From the NCBI GenBank assembly GCA_010027295.1, contig RGVM01000150.1, forward strand, positions 1 through 6,659: a stretch of 6,659 nucleotides of DNA, written 5' to 3'. The notes beneath the pieces are model-generated. The model did not search any database. It had not been told where the DNA came from and was given only the letters and a program-made list of their open reading frames with translations. Position 1 is the first letter of the stretch, and every line of letters begins with the position of its first letter. Below are positions 1 through 6,568 of the stretch, piece by piece. Source of the stretch: Chitinophagia bacterium. Its GTDB lineage: Bacteria > Bacteroidota > Bacteroidia > Chitinophagales > Chitinophagaceae. The translations under genes were made by a program, and so were the position numbers.

Positions 1-1976
1 TTTCCATCGCCTTCATGGAGCATGACCATGCAGGGTCTGTCGACGACCACTACATGCTGGGCTGTCTGAAGTTTCCCCGCTTCGTGGAAGACCGCCTGCA
101 CGATGCCAAGTTTCGCATGTTCGACGGCCTGCACGGTCGTGTCGTTTCGGAGGATGCGTACATGGCTTATCGGATGCTGTCGTTCCCTTGTATTCTTTCC
201 GGTCAGCGGTGTGACTACGTAGGCATAGGATTCGTTGACAGGTTCCTTGTCCTCGAACCAGATCTTGACTACGTCGCGTTGCACGATGCTTTCCGTGGCC
301 CAGTCCTGGTGGTTGATGGATCTCCAGGTACCCGTGGCCTTGCCGGTCTGTATCTGCACCCGTCCCTTGTCCGGGAATTGGTAGAGGATGTTTCCATGCC
401 TTATCCAGTCTACCTCCTGCAGGCTATGCCTCCCGTCTTTCAGACGCGTGACGCGGCCTGCCTGGCCCACTTCGACATGCCCCGTCTGCAGGCACTGTTC
501 CACGGTGGTGGCGATGGGGAGGCCGGATGCAGCACGGATGCCCGAGCCCAGGCAGACATATTCGTCGTCGAAGAAGAACCAGGCCTTCCTGGCCTCCAGG
601 GGATCGTGGATGCTCCGCAGGTGCATGGCGACGGCTCCGTATCGCCCGTCACCCACGGCACCGACGAAGGCGGAACGCCCTTTCTTCTGGATCTCCCGCC
701 AGTCGGGGTGCACGTCGCGTTGCAGCACCGTGGTGCCGGGTATCTTCTGCCAGTCCCAGACGGGGAAGATGTCGAGGTACTCGCGTCCCGTCAGCTGGGT
801 GTAGCAGGCCCCGTCGGGCAGGTGGTGCATCTTCAGGCCCTCTTCGTTGTAGGGGAATTCGACATTCTGTTCCTGTCGGTCGGAATGCATGCGGACGGAG
901 GCGTACCAGCCGGGCCGCTGATGGGTGGCGTATTCCGAGTAGGGGAAGTATTTGTTCCAGGTCAACTCGGGCTTTCGGGTGCCCCGCTGGATCTCGGCGA
1001 TGGTACGGAGTTCCTCGCGTCTGTAATCGGTCACAGCGGCGAGCCGGGAGGCGATGGCATCCGAAAAGGGGAGGAGGTCTCCGGGGCGCGAGAGGTCGCG
1101 GTTCCGGGCGGCGATGTCGGGTATCCTGGCGAAGGCCATCGACTTGCATACTCCATCCAGGAAGAAGTCCACCAGCAGGTGCATGGCGCTGTCGGGGAAG
1201 CGGAAGCGGGTGCCGCGCATGAGGGTGGCCCAGTAGGAGAAGGTCTGCGGGTAGGCGAGGCCGTAGGAGAGGGTCGAGATGACCTTGTCGGTGCGGTGGT
1301 GGAAGCTCAGGTCGGGCTTCAGTCCGCGTCCCTCCGTGGTATGGATCTCCCCCGCCATGACGCGTATGACGCGCGAGACGATGGCGGTGTCGCGCCGGTA
1401 GAGTCCCTGCGCCCCCAGCAGACCGGCAATCTTGATGAGGTCGCCGCCGGGTCGGGCGCCGAATCCCGAGTCGAGGCTGGCCCTTCGGGCGATGCGGAAG
1501 GCCGCGTCACCGAGCCTCGGTTCGATCGCGTCGTCGAGTACGAGCAGGGACCGGATCATGAGGTCGGGCGTGCCGATCTCGTTCCACCACCAGTTCTGGC
1601 AGATGTAGTCCTTGCTGACCCAGTGCCCGATGGCCCTGACGGCGGCTTCCCTGACTTTTTCATTGCCGGCGAAGGCGGATCCCGGTTTTCGGAAGGCGAT
1701 GGACAGCGATAGGATCCTTTCGAGGTGGATGCGGTGCTGGAAGCCTGTCTTGGAAGTGTCCACGTAGTCGATACCTGGCCAGGACCCGTCCGGACGTTGG
1801 TCGCCCAGCCAGGCATGCACGCTGCCCGGGCGTACGTCCTGCGCGAGGATGTCGCGCAGCAGCCGGTTCCGGATGGTGTCGATGTCGGCATCCTGCTGGG
1901 CGAAAAGGACGTTGCATGCCAGCAGGGTCATGCCACAGAGTGCGGCCCATCCCTTCCTCAAGGTATTCGTATTCAT
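1..1976 (-). CDS. PL8-family polysaccharide lyase (chondroitin AC lyase/hyaluronate lyase-like), 3' end outside window
   Basis: This is a secreted or periplasmic lyase expected to cut uronic-acid polysaccharides by beta-elimination. 658 codons are visible; family members of this type are about 700 residues, so only the last few dozen are missing. Residues 1-26 form a signal peptide ending LFA before QQD. The alpha/alpha-toroid domain follows, with the aromatic substrate patch N128-W129-W130 (NWWWNEIGTP). Next come H226/H227, Y238 (LSYG) and the Arg pair R293/R297 (NRDLSRP), then the beta-sandwich region with E379 (NEEGLK), PVWDWQKIPG and ARKAWFFFDDEYVCLGSGI. These match remembered Pedobacter chondroitinase AC motifs closely. 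The catalytic Asn of the TGAN motif is not conserved: the matching stretch reads PGGD (D179). ATG 1976 is the first start after an in-frame TAG at 2064-2066. The gene lies 221 bases downstream of the heparinase-like gene on the same strand. Fold and family are firm; chondroitin versus hyaluronan or another uronate is inference. Confidence 0.9.
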   Translation of the reverse strand, partial: MNTNTLRKGWAALCGMTLLACNVLFAQQDADIDTIRNRLLRDILAQDVRPGSVHAWLGDQRPDGSWPGIDYVDTSKTGFQHRIHLERILSLSIAFRKPGSAFAGNEKVREAAVRAIGHWVSKDYICQNWWWNEIGTPDLMIRSLLVLDDAIEPRLGDAAFRIARRASLDSGFGARPGGDLIKIAGLLGAQGLYRRDTAIVSRVIRVMAGEIHTTEGRGLKPDLSFHHRTDKVISTLSYGLAYPQTFSYWATLMRGTRFRFPDSAMHLLVDFFLDGVCKSMAFARIPDIAARNRDLSRPGDLLPFSDAIASRLAAVTDYRREELRTIAEIQRGTRKPELTWNKYFPYSEYATHQRPGWYASVRMHSDRQEQNVEFPYNEEGLKMHHLPDGACYTQLTGREYLDIFPVWDWQKIPGTTVLQRDVHPDWREIQKKGRSAFVGAVGDGRYGAVAMHLRSIHDPLEARKAWFFFDDEYVCLGSGIRAASGLPIATTVEQCLQTGHVEVGQAGRVTRLKDGRHSLQEVDWIRHGNILYQFPDKGRVQIQTGKATGTWRSINHQDWATESIVQRDVVKIWFEDKEPVNESYAYVVTPLTGKNTRERQHPISHVRILRNDTTVQAVEHAKLGIVQAVFHEAGKLQTAQHVVVVDRPCMVMLHEGDG

Positions 1977-2089
1977 GTCTCCGATGATGTTTGTACCTCC
2001 CGAAGAGGGCTTTTGAAAGTATCCGGTTGATGCGTTGCTGCCTTTTCCCACATCCGCTGCAGGCTAATCGATCCTCAAAACCCCGGACA

Positions 2090-2119
2090 GTTCTCAGAAC
2101 TCCCCCCGGTTCTGAGGAC
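2090..2119. other. Stem-loop formed by repeat units 2 and 3, nested in an outer stem
   Basis: Arms 2090-2100 (GTTCTCAGAAC) and 2109-2119 (GTTCTGAGGAC) pair over 11 positions with one G-T wobble, around the loop TCCCCCCG. An outer stem can form between 2074-2084 (CTCAAAACCCC) and 2124-2135, with a single bulged A at 2126. That gives a nested structure spanning 2074-2135. No T-run follows on either strand, so it does not look like a standard intrinsic terminator. If the minus-strand genes share a transcript, this hairpin sits in the leader of the PL8 gene. Confidence 0.5.
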
Positions 2120-2126
2120 ATGGGGA

Positions 2127-2158
2127 GGTTTTGAGAAGTGGGGGTGGTTCTCAAAACC
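2127..2158. other. Perfect 11-bp stem-loop formed by repeat units 4 and 5
   Basis: Arms 2127-2137 (GGTTTTGAGAA) and 2148-2158 (TTCTCAAAACC) are perfectly complementary over 11 bp around a 10-base loop (GTGGGGGTGG on the plus strand). Unit 4 is also the right arm of the outer stem with unit 1, so the two pairings exclude each other. In minus-strand RNA this is the first hairpin to emerge, 39 bases after the heparinase-like stop codon. It may stabilise the 3' end of the upstream message or take part in attenuation; that role is inference. Confidence 0.5.
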
Positions 2159-2197
2159 GATGGGGGGCGGGAGGGCGTCCAGCCTCTGCGGGATTCG

Positions 2198-4069
2198 TCA
2201 CTTTCCCCACCTGTCAAGGGGGCGCGTCTTCCCGGGCTGCGCATCCGCGGGCAGCAGGTGCACACTGACGTTGGCTTTGGTGTTCGGGGGCAGGGTGGCC
2301 ACGAAGCCGGTGAGGGTCGTGCCTGGGTTGGGAGCGTCGAAGCTTCTCGGCGGGTCGGTCGACCAGGTCCGCATCCGAATGGGCATATCGCTCTCCACCA
2401 CGATGCGGAGCGTCTTGCCCTGCTGTGTGAGCAGGGCCTCGTTCGGCCCCGTGATGCGAACCTCGGCGGGGGTGAGCAGGTTCCAGCGGACCTGCGTCTC
2501 CCTGTCCGAGGAGGTCCATTCGTCGCGCACCAGCACCTGTCGGCCTTCGACGATGGCGATGCCGCGACTCGCGTATGCCAGCTGTCCCTGATACACGCTG
2601 GAGAGGTCCATCACCGCGTATTGGAAGCCCTTGCTCGCGCCGTGTGCGGTGATCTCACCCTTTCCGTCGACGCGCTGCAGCTGGCTGTCGACGGCGAGCG
2701 TATTGTGCGCGAAGTTGTTGATGCGGAAGACGGTCCAGCGTTCGGAGTCCTGCGTTCGGCCCCAGAGCTTGACGCCCTTCGACTCGAGGGACTCGTAGTC
2801 CTGCATGCCGAAGTCCATCGCCCAGCGCACGCCCTGGGCATCCATCACGAAGGAGCCGATATCCATGTGTGCGTGGTTGATAGATGGTGACCCGCCCTTG
2901 GTGGCCACGTAGACGGCGTTGCTGTCTGTCCATGAGCTGCGCATCAGCGCGATGGGGTTCTTGCCCAGTCCCACCCACTGATTATCCTTCGGGGGCTTGA
3001 CCTCATCCATCCGCATGTTCCCTTTCCAGAACATGAGGGCCGGCAGGAGCCTGTCGCCCACGAGCCGTGAAGGGTCGGTGCGGGCAAGGAAGCGCTTCTC
3101 CTGCCAGAGGACGGATGGGTCCTGGATCCGGTTGGCGATCCATACCATGGCGGGGTGGAAGCCGGCGCCCGAGCCGGCGTCGGAGTAGTTGAAGGGCCGG
3201 CCGGTGGGGCCCGACATGTGTTCGAGGAAGCTCGCGGTCCGCAGGAAGCCCGGCGCTTTGGAGAGTCCGAAGTCAGTTCCGAAGGCCTTCTCCACGGCGC
3301 TGAGGAACATGACGTTGAAGGAGGTGCCGTAGCCCCAGTAGCCGTAGCCTTCGGGATAGATGCCGTCGGGACCGTAGTCCCTCATGGGGATGCGGATGGA
3401 TTGGATGGCGCGGTTGATGATGGCCCTTGCCAGCGCCGGCTGCTCCTCCTCGACGGCCATCGCCCCGTATGTCATCCCGGCGTTGCAGACCTGGTTCCAG
3501 TTGTGCTCGGCCCGTAGCCAGGAGTTGTACCGGTTGTCGAGGGAGGGCTCGAGGCCCTTCTGGACGATGGCCTCCCGTATCGCTTTGCTAGAGGCTTCTG
3601 GGAGCCGGTCCTGCAGCCAGTCGTAGCCGATGGCCATGGCCATGGTCATCTCGGCCACGTCGAGGAAGTGCGATGGGTTCCAATCGCTGAAGGCGGCGAT
3701 GGTAAGCATTTCCCTCTCCGCCCTTTCCAGGTACCTCGCCTCGCCGCTCATGCGGTATGCGTAGGACAGCTGGAAGAGGCGTCGCAGGGCTTCGCGGGAT
3801 TTGTCGAGGAGCCTCCGTCCGATCTGTATCCGCTGGATGGGAGGGAGGGTGACGATGCGGTCGGCTTCGCGGAGGATGGCCTCGTGCACCCGCGTCCAGT
3901 CGGCATCCTTCCGGATGGATGCCTCCAGGGGCTTCTCCTCCCCGCGGAAGAAGAGGATGCGGGGGTGCGGTCCGAAGGATGTGGTCGGCGATAGGCTGTC
4001 GGGCTGCGCGTGTAGTGTGCTTCCGAAGGCGAGGCAGGCCGCGGTCAGGGCTATGAAGGGTCGTCTCAT
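2198..4069 (-). CDS. Heparinase II/III-family polysaccharide lyase-like protein, secreted
   Basis: A 623-residue exported protein with the two-part layout of heparinase II/III-type lyases, which depolymerise uronic-acid glycans such as heparan sulfate, chondroitin or alginate by beta-elimination. Residues 1-21 are a signal peptide ending LHA before QPD. An alpha-helical toroid spans roughly 35-330 and contains EHNWNQVCNAG (H189, N190, W191) and the DGIYPEGYGYWGYG block at 235-248 (E240, Y242, Y244). The C-terminal beta-sandwich begins near 365 and carries NHAHMDIGSFVMDA (H399, H401, D403), GVRWAMDFG and AHNTLAV at 454-460. By family analogy H189, a Tyr of the PEGYGYW block and H399 or H401 are the likely catalytic groups. 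The start lies 28 bases after the sulfatase stop, which suggests co-transcription. Which PL family it belongs to, and its substrate, cannot be settled by eye. No frameshift or truncation is seen. Confidence 0.9.
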   Translation of the reverse strand: MRRPFIALTAACLAFGSTLHAQPDSLSPTTSFGPHPRILFFRGEEKPLEASIRKDADWTRVHEAILREADRIVTLPPIQRIQIGRRLLDKSREALRRLFQLSYAYRMSGEARYLERAEREMLTIAAFSDWNPSHFLDVAEMTMAMAIGYDWLQDRLPEASSKAIREAIVQKGLEPSLDNRYNSWLRAEHNWNQVCNAGMTYGAMAVEEEQPALARAIINRAIQSIRIPMRDYGPDGIYPEGYGYWGYGTSFNVMFLSAVEKAFGTDFGLSKAPGFLRTASFLEHMSGPTGRPFNYSDAGSGAGFHPAMVWIANRIQDPSVLWQEKRFLARTDPSRLVGDRLLPALMFWKGNMRMDEVKPPKDNQWVGLGKNPIALMRSSWTDSNAVYVATKGGSPSINHAHMDIGSFVMDAQGVRWAMDFGMQDYESLESKGVKLWGRTQDSERWTVFRINNFAHNTLAVDSQLQRVDGKGEITAHGASKGFQYAVMDLSSVYQGQLAYASRGIAIVEGRQVLVRDEWTSSDRETQVRWNLLTPAEVRITGPNEALLTQQGKTLRIVVESDMPIRMRTWSTDPPRSFDAPNPGTTLTGFVATLPPNTKANVSVHLLPADAQPGKTRPLDRWGK

Positions 4070-4097
4070 GCTTGGTTGTATGGGTTTCGGTCTATTC

Positions 4098-5687
4098 TCA
4101 CTTCTCCATGCCGTAGCGTTTGCCTTTGAACTCGCGCACGCCCACCTGGCGTTCCCAGGCGAGGTATGCCTGGAGCAGGCGGTTGGCGCGGGCGGTGTCC
4201 TTTGCGGCGAGGTTGTGGGTCTCGGCCGGGTCGGCCTTCATGTCGTAGAGCTGCCAGCCGGCGTCGTCGAACTCGCGCACCAGCTTCCAGCGACCCTCGC
4301 GGATGGCCTTGTTGCCCTCGTGCTCCCAGCAGTAGGTTCTGTCCACGTCTGGCTTTTTCGACCAGAGGTAGGAGAGGCTCCTGCCAGGCAGACCGGCCAT
4401 GTTTGCCCCGGCGAGTTCCAGGGCGGTGGGCATGAGGTCCATGACATGTCCGATGCCATCGGAGAATCCCTTCTTCGGTCGGATGCGGGCCGGCCAGTGT
4501 AGGATGCCGGGGGTGGCGATGCCGCCCTCGTGCATGAAGTGCTTGTACATGCGGAATGGTGTGTTGGAGACATTGGCCCAGGGTTCTTCCAGGGCGGAGT
4601 AGGAGCCCTTCTCCCCGATGCGTCTGGAGGGGTCGTGCCGTCCCTCGGTGCTGACGGTCTCGGCGCAGCCACCGTTGTCGGAGAGGAAGACGATGAGTGT
4701 GTTCTCATAGCTGCCATTCGTCTTTAGGGCGGCGACGAGCCTTCCGATGTTCTGGTCCATCCGGTCGGTCATCGCAGCGTAGACGGCCATGCGGCGCACC
4801 CACTGGGCCTTGTCGGTCTGGCCCTCCCAGTCGGGGATGCCCTTTGTGCGGGGCGTCAGGGTATAGCGGCTGTCGGCATATCCGATATGCTGCATGTTGC
4901 GGTATCTGCGGGCGCGGATGCTGTCCCAGCCCGCTTCGTATAGCTTCTCGTATTTGGAGATGTCGGGCTCGAGGGCATGCAGCGGGAAATGGGGTGCCGT
5001 GTAGGCCAGATATAGGAAGAAGGGGTTGCCGGGGCGTTTCTGCCGGTGCTCGGCCAGGAATGTAATGGCGTGGTCCGTGAAGGCGTCGGTGGCGTAGTAA
5101 CCCTCCGCAGGGATCTCGTAGTCGGTGTCGTCGAGGGCGTAGAAGCGCTTGCTGCGCTCGGCGGGCGTGACCTCGTAGAAGCTGGACGCGCCGGAGATGA
5201 GCCCGAAGTAGCGGTCGAAGCCCCGCTTACGGGGCCAGTGTTCGCGACGTTCTCCGACATGCCACTTGCCCGACATGTAGGTGCCGTAGCCCGCCTTCCG
5301 GAGTTCCTCGGCGATGGTCGGGAAGCTCGGGTCGATGAAGCCCTGGTAGGGGCCTGCCTCGTACTTCGCGCCGGCCAGGGTCACCATGTGCCCCATGCCG
5401 GCCTCGTGGGGATAGCGGCCCGTCAGCAGGGAGGCTCTGGTAGGGCAGCACCTGGCGTTGTTGTAGAAGGTGCGCAGCTTCATGCCTCCCGATGCCAGCG
5501 CGTCAAGGTTGGGTGTGCGTACCTCGCCGCCGTAGCAGCCGATGTCGGAGAAGCCGAGGTCGTCGGCCATGATGTAGATGATGTTGGGGCGCGGGTCGGG
5601 CTTCCAGTCCGGCGGGATGGGGGAGAGGGCCGTGCCTGCAACGACCAGGATCGTTATGAGATGTATGCTCCGCTTCACTGTGCGCAT
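4098..5687 (-). CDS. S1-family formylglycine-dependent sulfatase (arylsulfatase type)
   Basis: A 529-residue exported sulfatase that hydrolyses sulfate esters, here probably on a glycan attacked by the neighbouring lyases. Residues 1-22 look like a signal peptide (basic MRTVKR, then a hydrophobic stretch to about A20). The sulfatase core opens with PNIIYIMADDLGFSDIGCYG, giving metal ligands D42 and D43. The maturation motif is C80-C81-P82-T83-R84 followed by ASLLTG, so C80 should become formylglycine. K141 and H143 (SGKWHVG), H233 (TAPHFPLH) and D337-N338 (LSDNGG) complete the usual metal and sulfate pocket. MYKHFMHEGG follows further down, and the C-terminal part carries WKLVREFDDAGWQLYDMKADPAE, typical of the second subdomain. 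The NARCCPTRASLLTG signature resembles the S1_4 group, from memory. ATG 5687 is preferred over the longer 5744 start because it begins directly at the signal peptide. It is first in the minus-strand series. Confidence 0.95.
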   Translation of the reverse strand: MRTVKRSIHLITILVVAGTALSPIPPDWKPDPRPNIIYIMADDLGFSDIGCYGGEVRTPNLDALASGGMKLRTFYNNARCCPTRASLLTGRYPHEAGMGHMVTLAGAKYEAGPYQGFIDPSFPTIAEELRKAGYGTYMSGKWHVGERREHWPRKRGFDRYFGLISGASSFYEVTPAERSKRFYALDDTDYEIPAEGYYATDAFTDHAITFLAEHRQKRPGNPFFLYLAYTAPHFPLHALEPDISKYEKLYEAGWDSIRARRYRNMQHIGYADSRYTLTPRTKGIPDWEGQTDKAQWVRRMAVYAAMTDRMDQNIGRLVAALKTNGSYENTLIVFLSDNGGCAETVSTEGRHDPSRRIGEKGSYSALEEPWANVSNTPFRMYKHFMHEGGIATPGILHWPARIRPKKGFSDGIGHVMDLMPTALELAGANMAGLPGRSLSYLWSKKPDVDRTYCWEHEGNKAIREGRWKLVREFDDAGWQLYDMKADPAETHNLAAKDTARANRLLQAYLAWERQVGVREFKGKRYGMEK

Positions 5688-5799
5688 GGGTGAGCTGTTT
5701 TCTATCCCTTTCAGGGTATTGTGAATGTAAGCCAAGACGGCCATGCCCTCGTCAATGCCAGTATTTTTTTCTTACATTCAGCATCCAAAACATTACGCG
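5688..5799. promoter_or_regulatory. Divergent promoter region between sulfatase and secreted-protein gene
   Basis: This 112-base gap separates two divergently read genes and is visibly richer in A and T than the flanking coding DNA, including a T7 run at 5764-5770 and CCAAAACATTA at 5785-5795. It must hold the promoters of both genes. No exact Bacteroidota -33/-7 pair (TTTG and TAnnTTTG) was found. The nearest -7-like strings are TATTTTTT at 5762-5769 on the plus strand and TACATTCA inside both arms of the inverted repeat described separately. Extended starts at 5743 (plus) and 5744 (minus) would overlap each other inside this gap and are unlikely. Confidence 0.45.
5722..5780. repeat. Perfect 10-bp inverted repeat in divergent promoter gap
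   Basis: TGAATGTAAG at 5722-5731 and CTTACATTCA at 5771-5780 are exact reverse complements, separated by 39 bases. Each arm reads CTTACATTCA towards its own gene: 34 bases before the sulfatase ATG (5687) and 19 bases before the plus-strand ATG (5800). The arms may be two sites for one regulator, or two similarly built promoter elements, since TACATTCA is a partial match to TAnnTTTG. The long spacer makes a hairpin terminator unlikely. Confidence 0.5.
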
Positions 5800-6567
5800 A
5801 TGACACTGGCCTCTCAAGGTAGCCGACTGCGGCTGCTTCTTTCGCCGCTGCTGGCCTTTTGCCTTGCCGTACCGCCGTCCGCCGCAGCCCATGTAGACCC
5901 GCCTGTCGGCTCTCAGACGCCCGTCTACGACGTGGAGGTCATCATGCGGAGGATCAAATGCCTGAAGGTCGTCGAAGGCCCTTTCGATGATGCCGAAGAT
6001 ATCTACGGCAAGTTCCTGCTCGGCGGCTATTCCTATAACCGGAGTGCCGGGGGGACGGAGGTTAAGGGCTGCTGCATCGACGGCGCCAGTGACCGGTCGG
6101 AACAGGTGTTCGTTTTCTTCGACCGCCCGGTTGACAGGGCCATAAGCCTCAAGAAGGGACAGGTATGGTCGGTACAGACAAGCCACAAGATCAAGGGCCT
6201 CGACTATTCCGAGCTGATGAGCCTGACCCTCACCCTGGGGGCGCGTAGCGTATATGACTGGGAGAATAATGGGCTTGAATTCACTCGGATGTACGGTTAC
6301 TGCTCGAACTGCACCGTAGACGACAGTTTTCAGCAAAACGTGAGCCTGCGCGACAGATACAGGCCATTCAGGAACATGTTCCGTCTCGTGCGGATGTTCG
6401 GCTTCAAGTCTCAGATCGACGCCATGCCCGCCGGTACGAGGGATCTCACGGTAGGCAGCGACACAATACTTGAGTTGCATTACTACGAAGGCAGCCACGA
6501 TCTGTCGGATCCGGATGACAAGTCCCATATCATGGGCGAGTTCACCATCCGGGTGACGAAGCGTTGA
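5800..6567 (+). CDS. Secreted cysteine-containing protein of unknown function
   Basis: A 255-residue protein that I do not recognise. Residues 1-30 form a signal peptide (R9 and R11, hydrophobic LLLSPLLAFCLAV, then PPSAAA before HVDPP), so it is probably exported. The mature part alternates short hydrophobic and polar stretches, suggesting a beta-sandwich: VYDVEVIMRRIKCL (42-55), the acidic DDAEDIYGKFLLGG (63-76), VFVFFDRP (103-110), LMSLTLTLGA (139-148) and a closing GEFTIRVTKR. Five cysteines remain after cleavage (C54, C91-C92, C168, C171), including a CC pair and a YCSNC motif, so disulfides or metal binding are possible. The DDAEDIYG pattern faintly recalls beta-sandwich domains of some Bacteroidota secreted proteins, but this is a weak impression. 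ATG 5800 is chosen over 5743 and 5755 because the signal peptide begins there. It diverges from the sulfatase across a shared promoter gap. The antisense frame is rejected as a shadow. Confidence 0.75.
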   Translation: MTLASQGSRLRLLLSPLLAFCLAVPPSAAAHVDPPVGSQTPVYDVEVIMRRIKCLKVVEGPFDDAEDIYGKFLLGGYSYNRSAGGTEVKGCCIDGASDRSEQVFVFFDRPVDRAISLKKGQVWSVQTSHKIKGLDYSELMSLTLTLGARSVYDWENNGLEFTRMYGYCSNCTVDDSFQQNVSLRDRYRPFRNMFRLVRMFGFKSQIDAMPAGTRDLTVGSDTILELHYYEGSHDLSDPDDKSHIMGEFTIRVTKR

Positions 6568-6568
6568 C

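Larger units (their letters stand above)
2067..2161. repeat. Array of five 19-bp palindromic units between two lyase genes
   Basis: Five degenerate 19-bp units lie head to tail with centres at 2076, 2095, 2114, 2133 and 2152, exactly 19 bp apart. Unit cores are CTCAAAACC (unit 1), AGTTCTCAGAACT (unit 2, a perfect 13-bp palindrome), GGTTCTGAGGAC (unit 3), GGTTTTGAGAA (unit 4) and GGTTCTCAAAACC (unit 5, one mismatch from a palindrome). The shared consensus is about GGTTCTSARAACC. The asymmetric CTCA core points forward in units 1, 2 and 5 and backward in units 3 and 4. C-runs border the left units and G-runs the right ones. The block is non-coding: it lies past the heparinase-like stop (2198) and upstream of an in-frame stop before the PL8 start. 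It could be a repeated operator, a REP/MITE-like element or an RNA processing or attenuation element; the sequence does not decide which. Confidence 0.8.

Noticed and set aside
15..1712. A 565-codon open frame on the plus strand
   Set aside because: It lies wholly antisense to the PL8 gene, whose minus-strand translation shows continuous family motifs. The plus-strand product is low-complexity Gly/Val/Asp/Glu-rich, as expected from an antisense frame of a GC-rich gene.
1..1976. Lipoprotein signal (LLAC at residues 18-21 of the PL8 protein)
   Set aside because: Leu at the -2 position is unusual for a lipobox, and a good signal peptidase I site follows at LFA-QQ, so ordinary export is preferred.
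2074..2158. Standard rho-independent terminator after the heparinase-like gene
   Set aside because: The stems are strong, but no T-rich tract follows them on the minus strand (the next bases are GATCGATTAG), so the canonical signal is missing.
2067..2161. CRISPR array
   Set aside because: The units are 19 bp head to tail with no unique spacers, diverged from each other and in mixed orientation.
5688..5744. Longer sulfatase start at 5744
   Set aside because: It adds 19 residues (MAVLAYIHNTLKGIENSSP) in front of a normal signal peptide and would overlap the extended start of the divergent gene.
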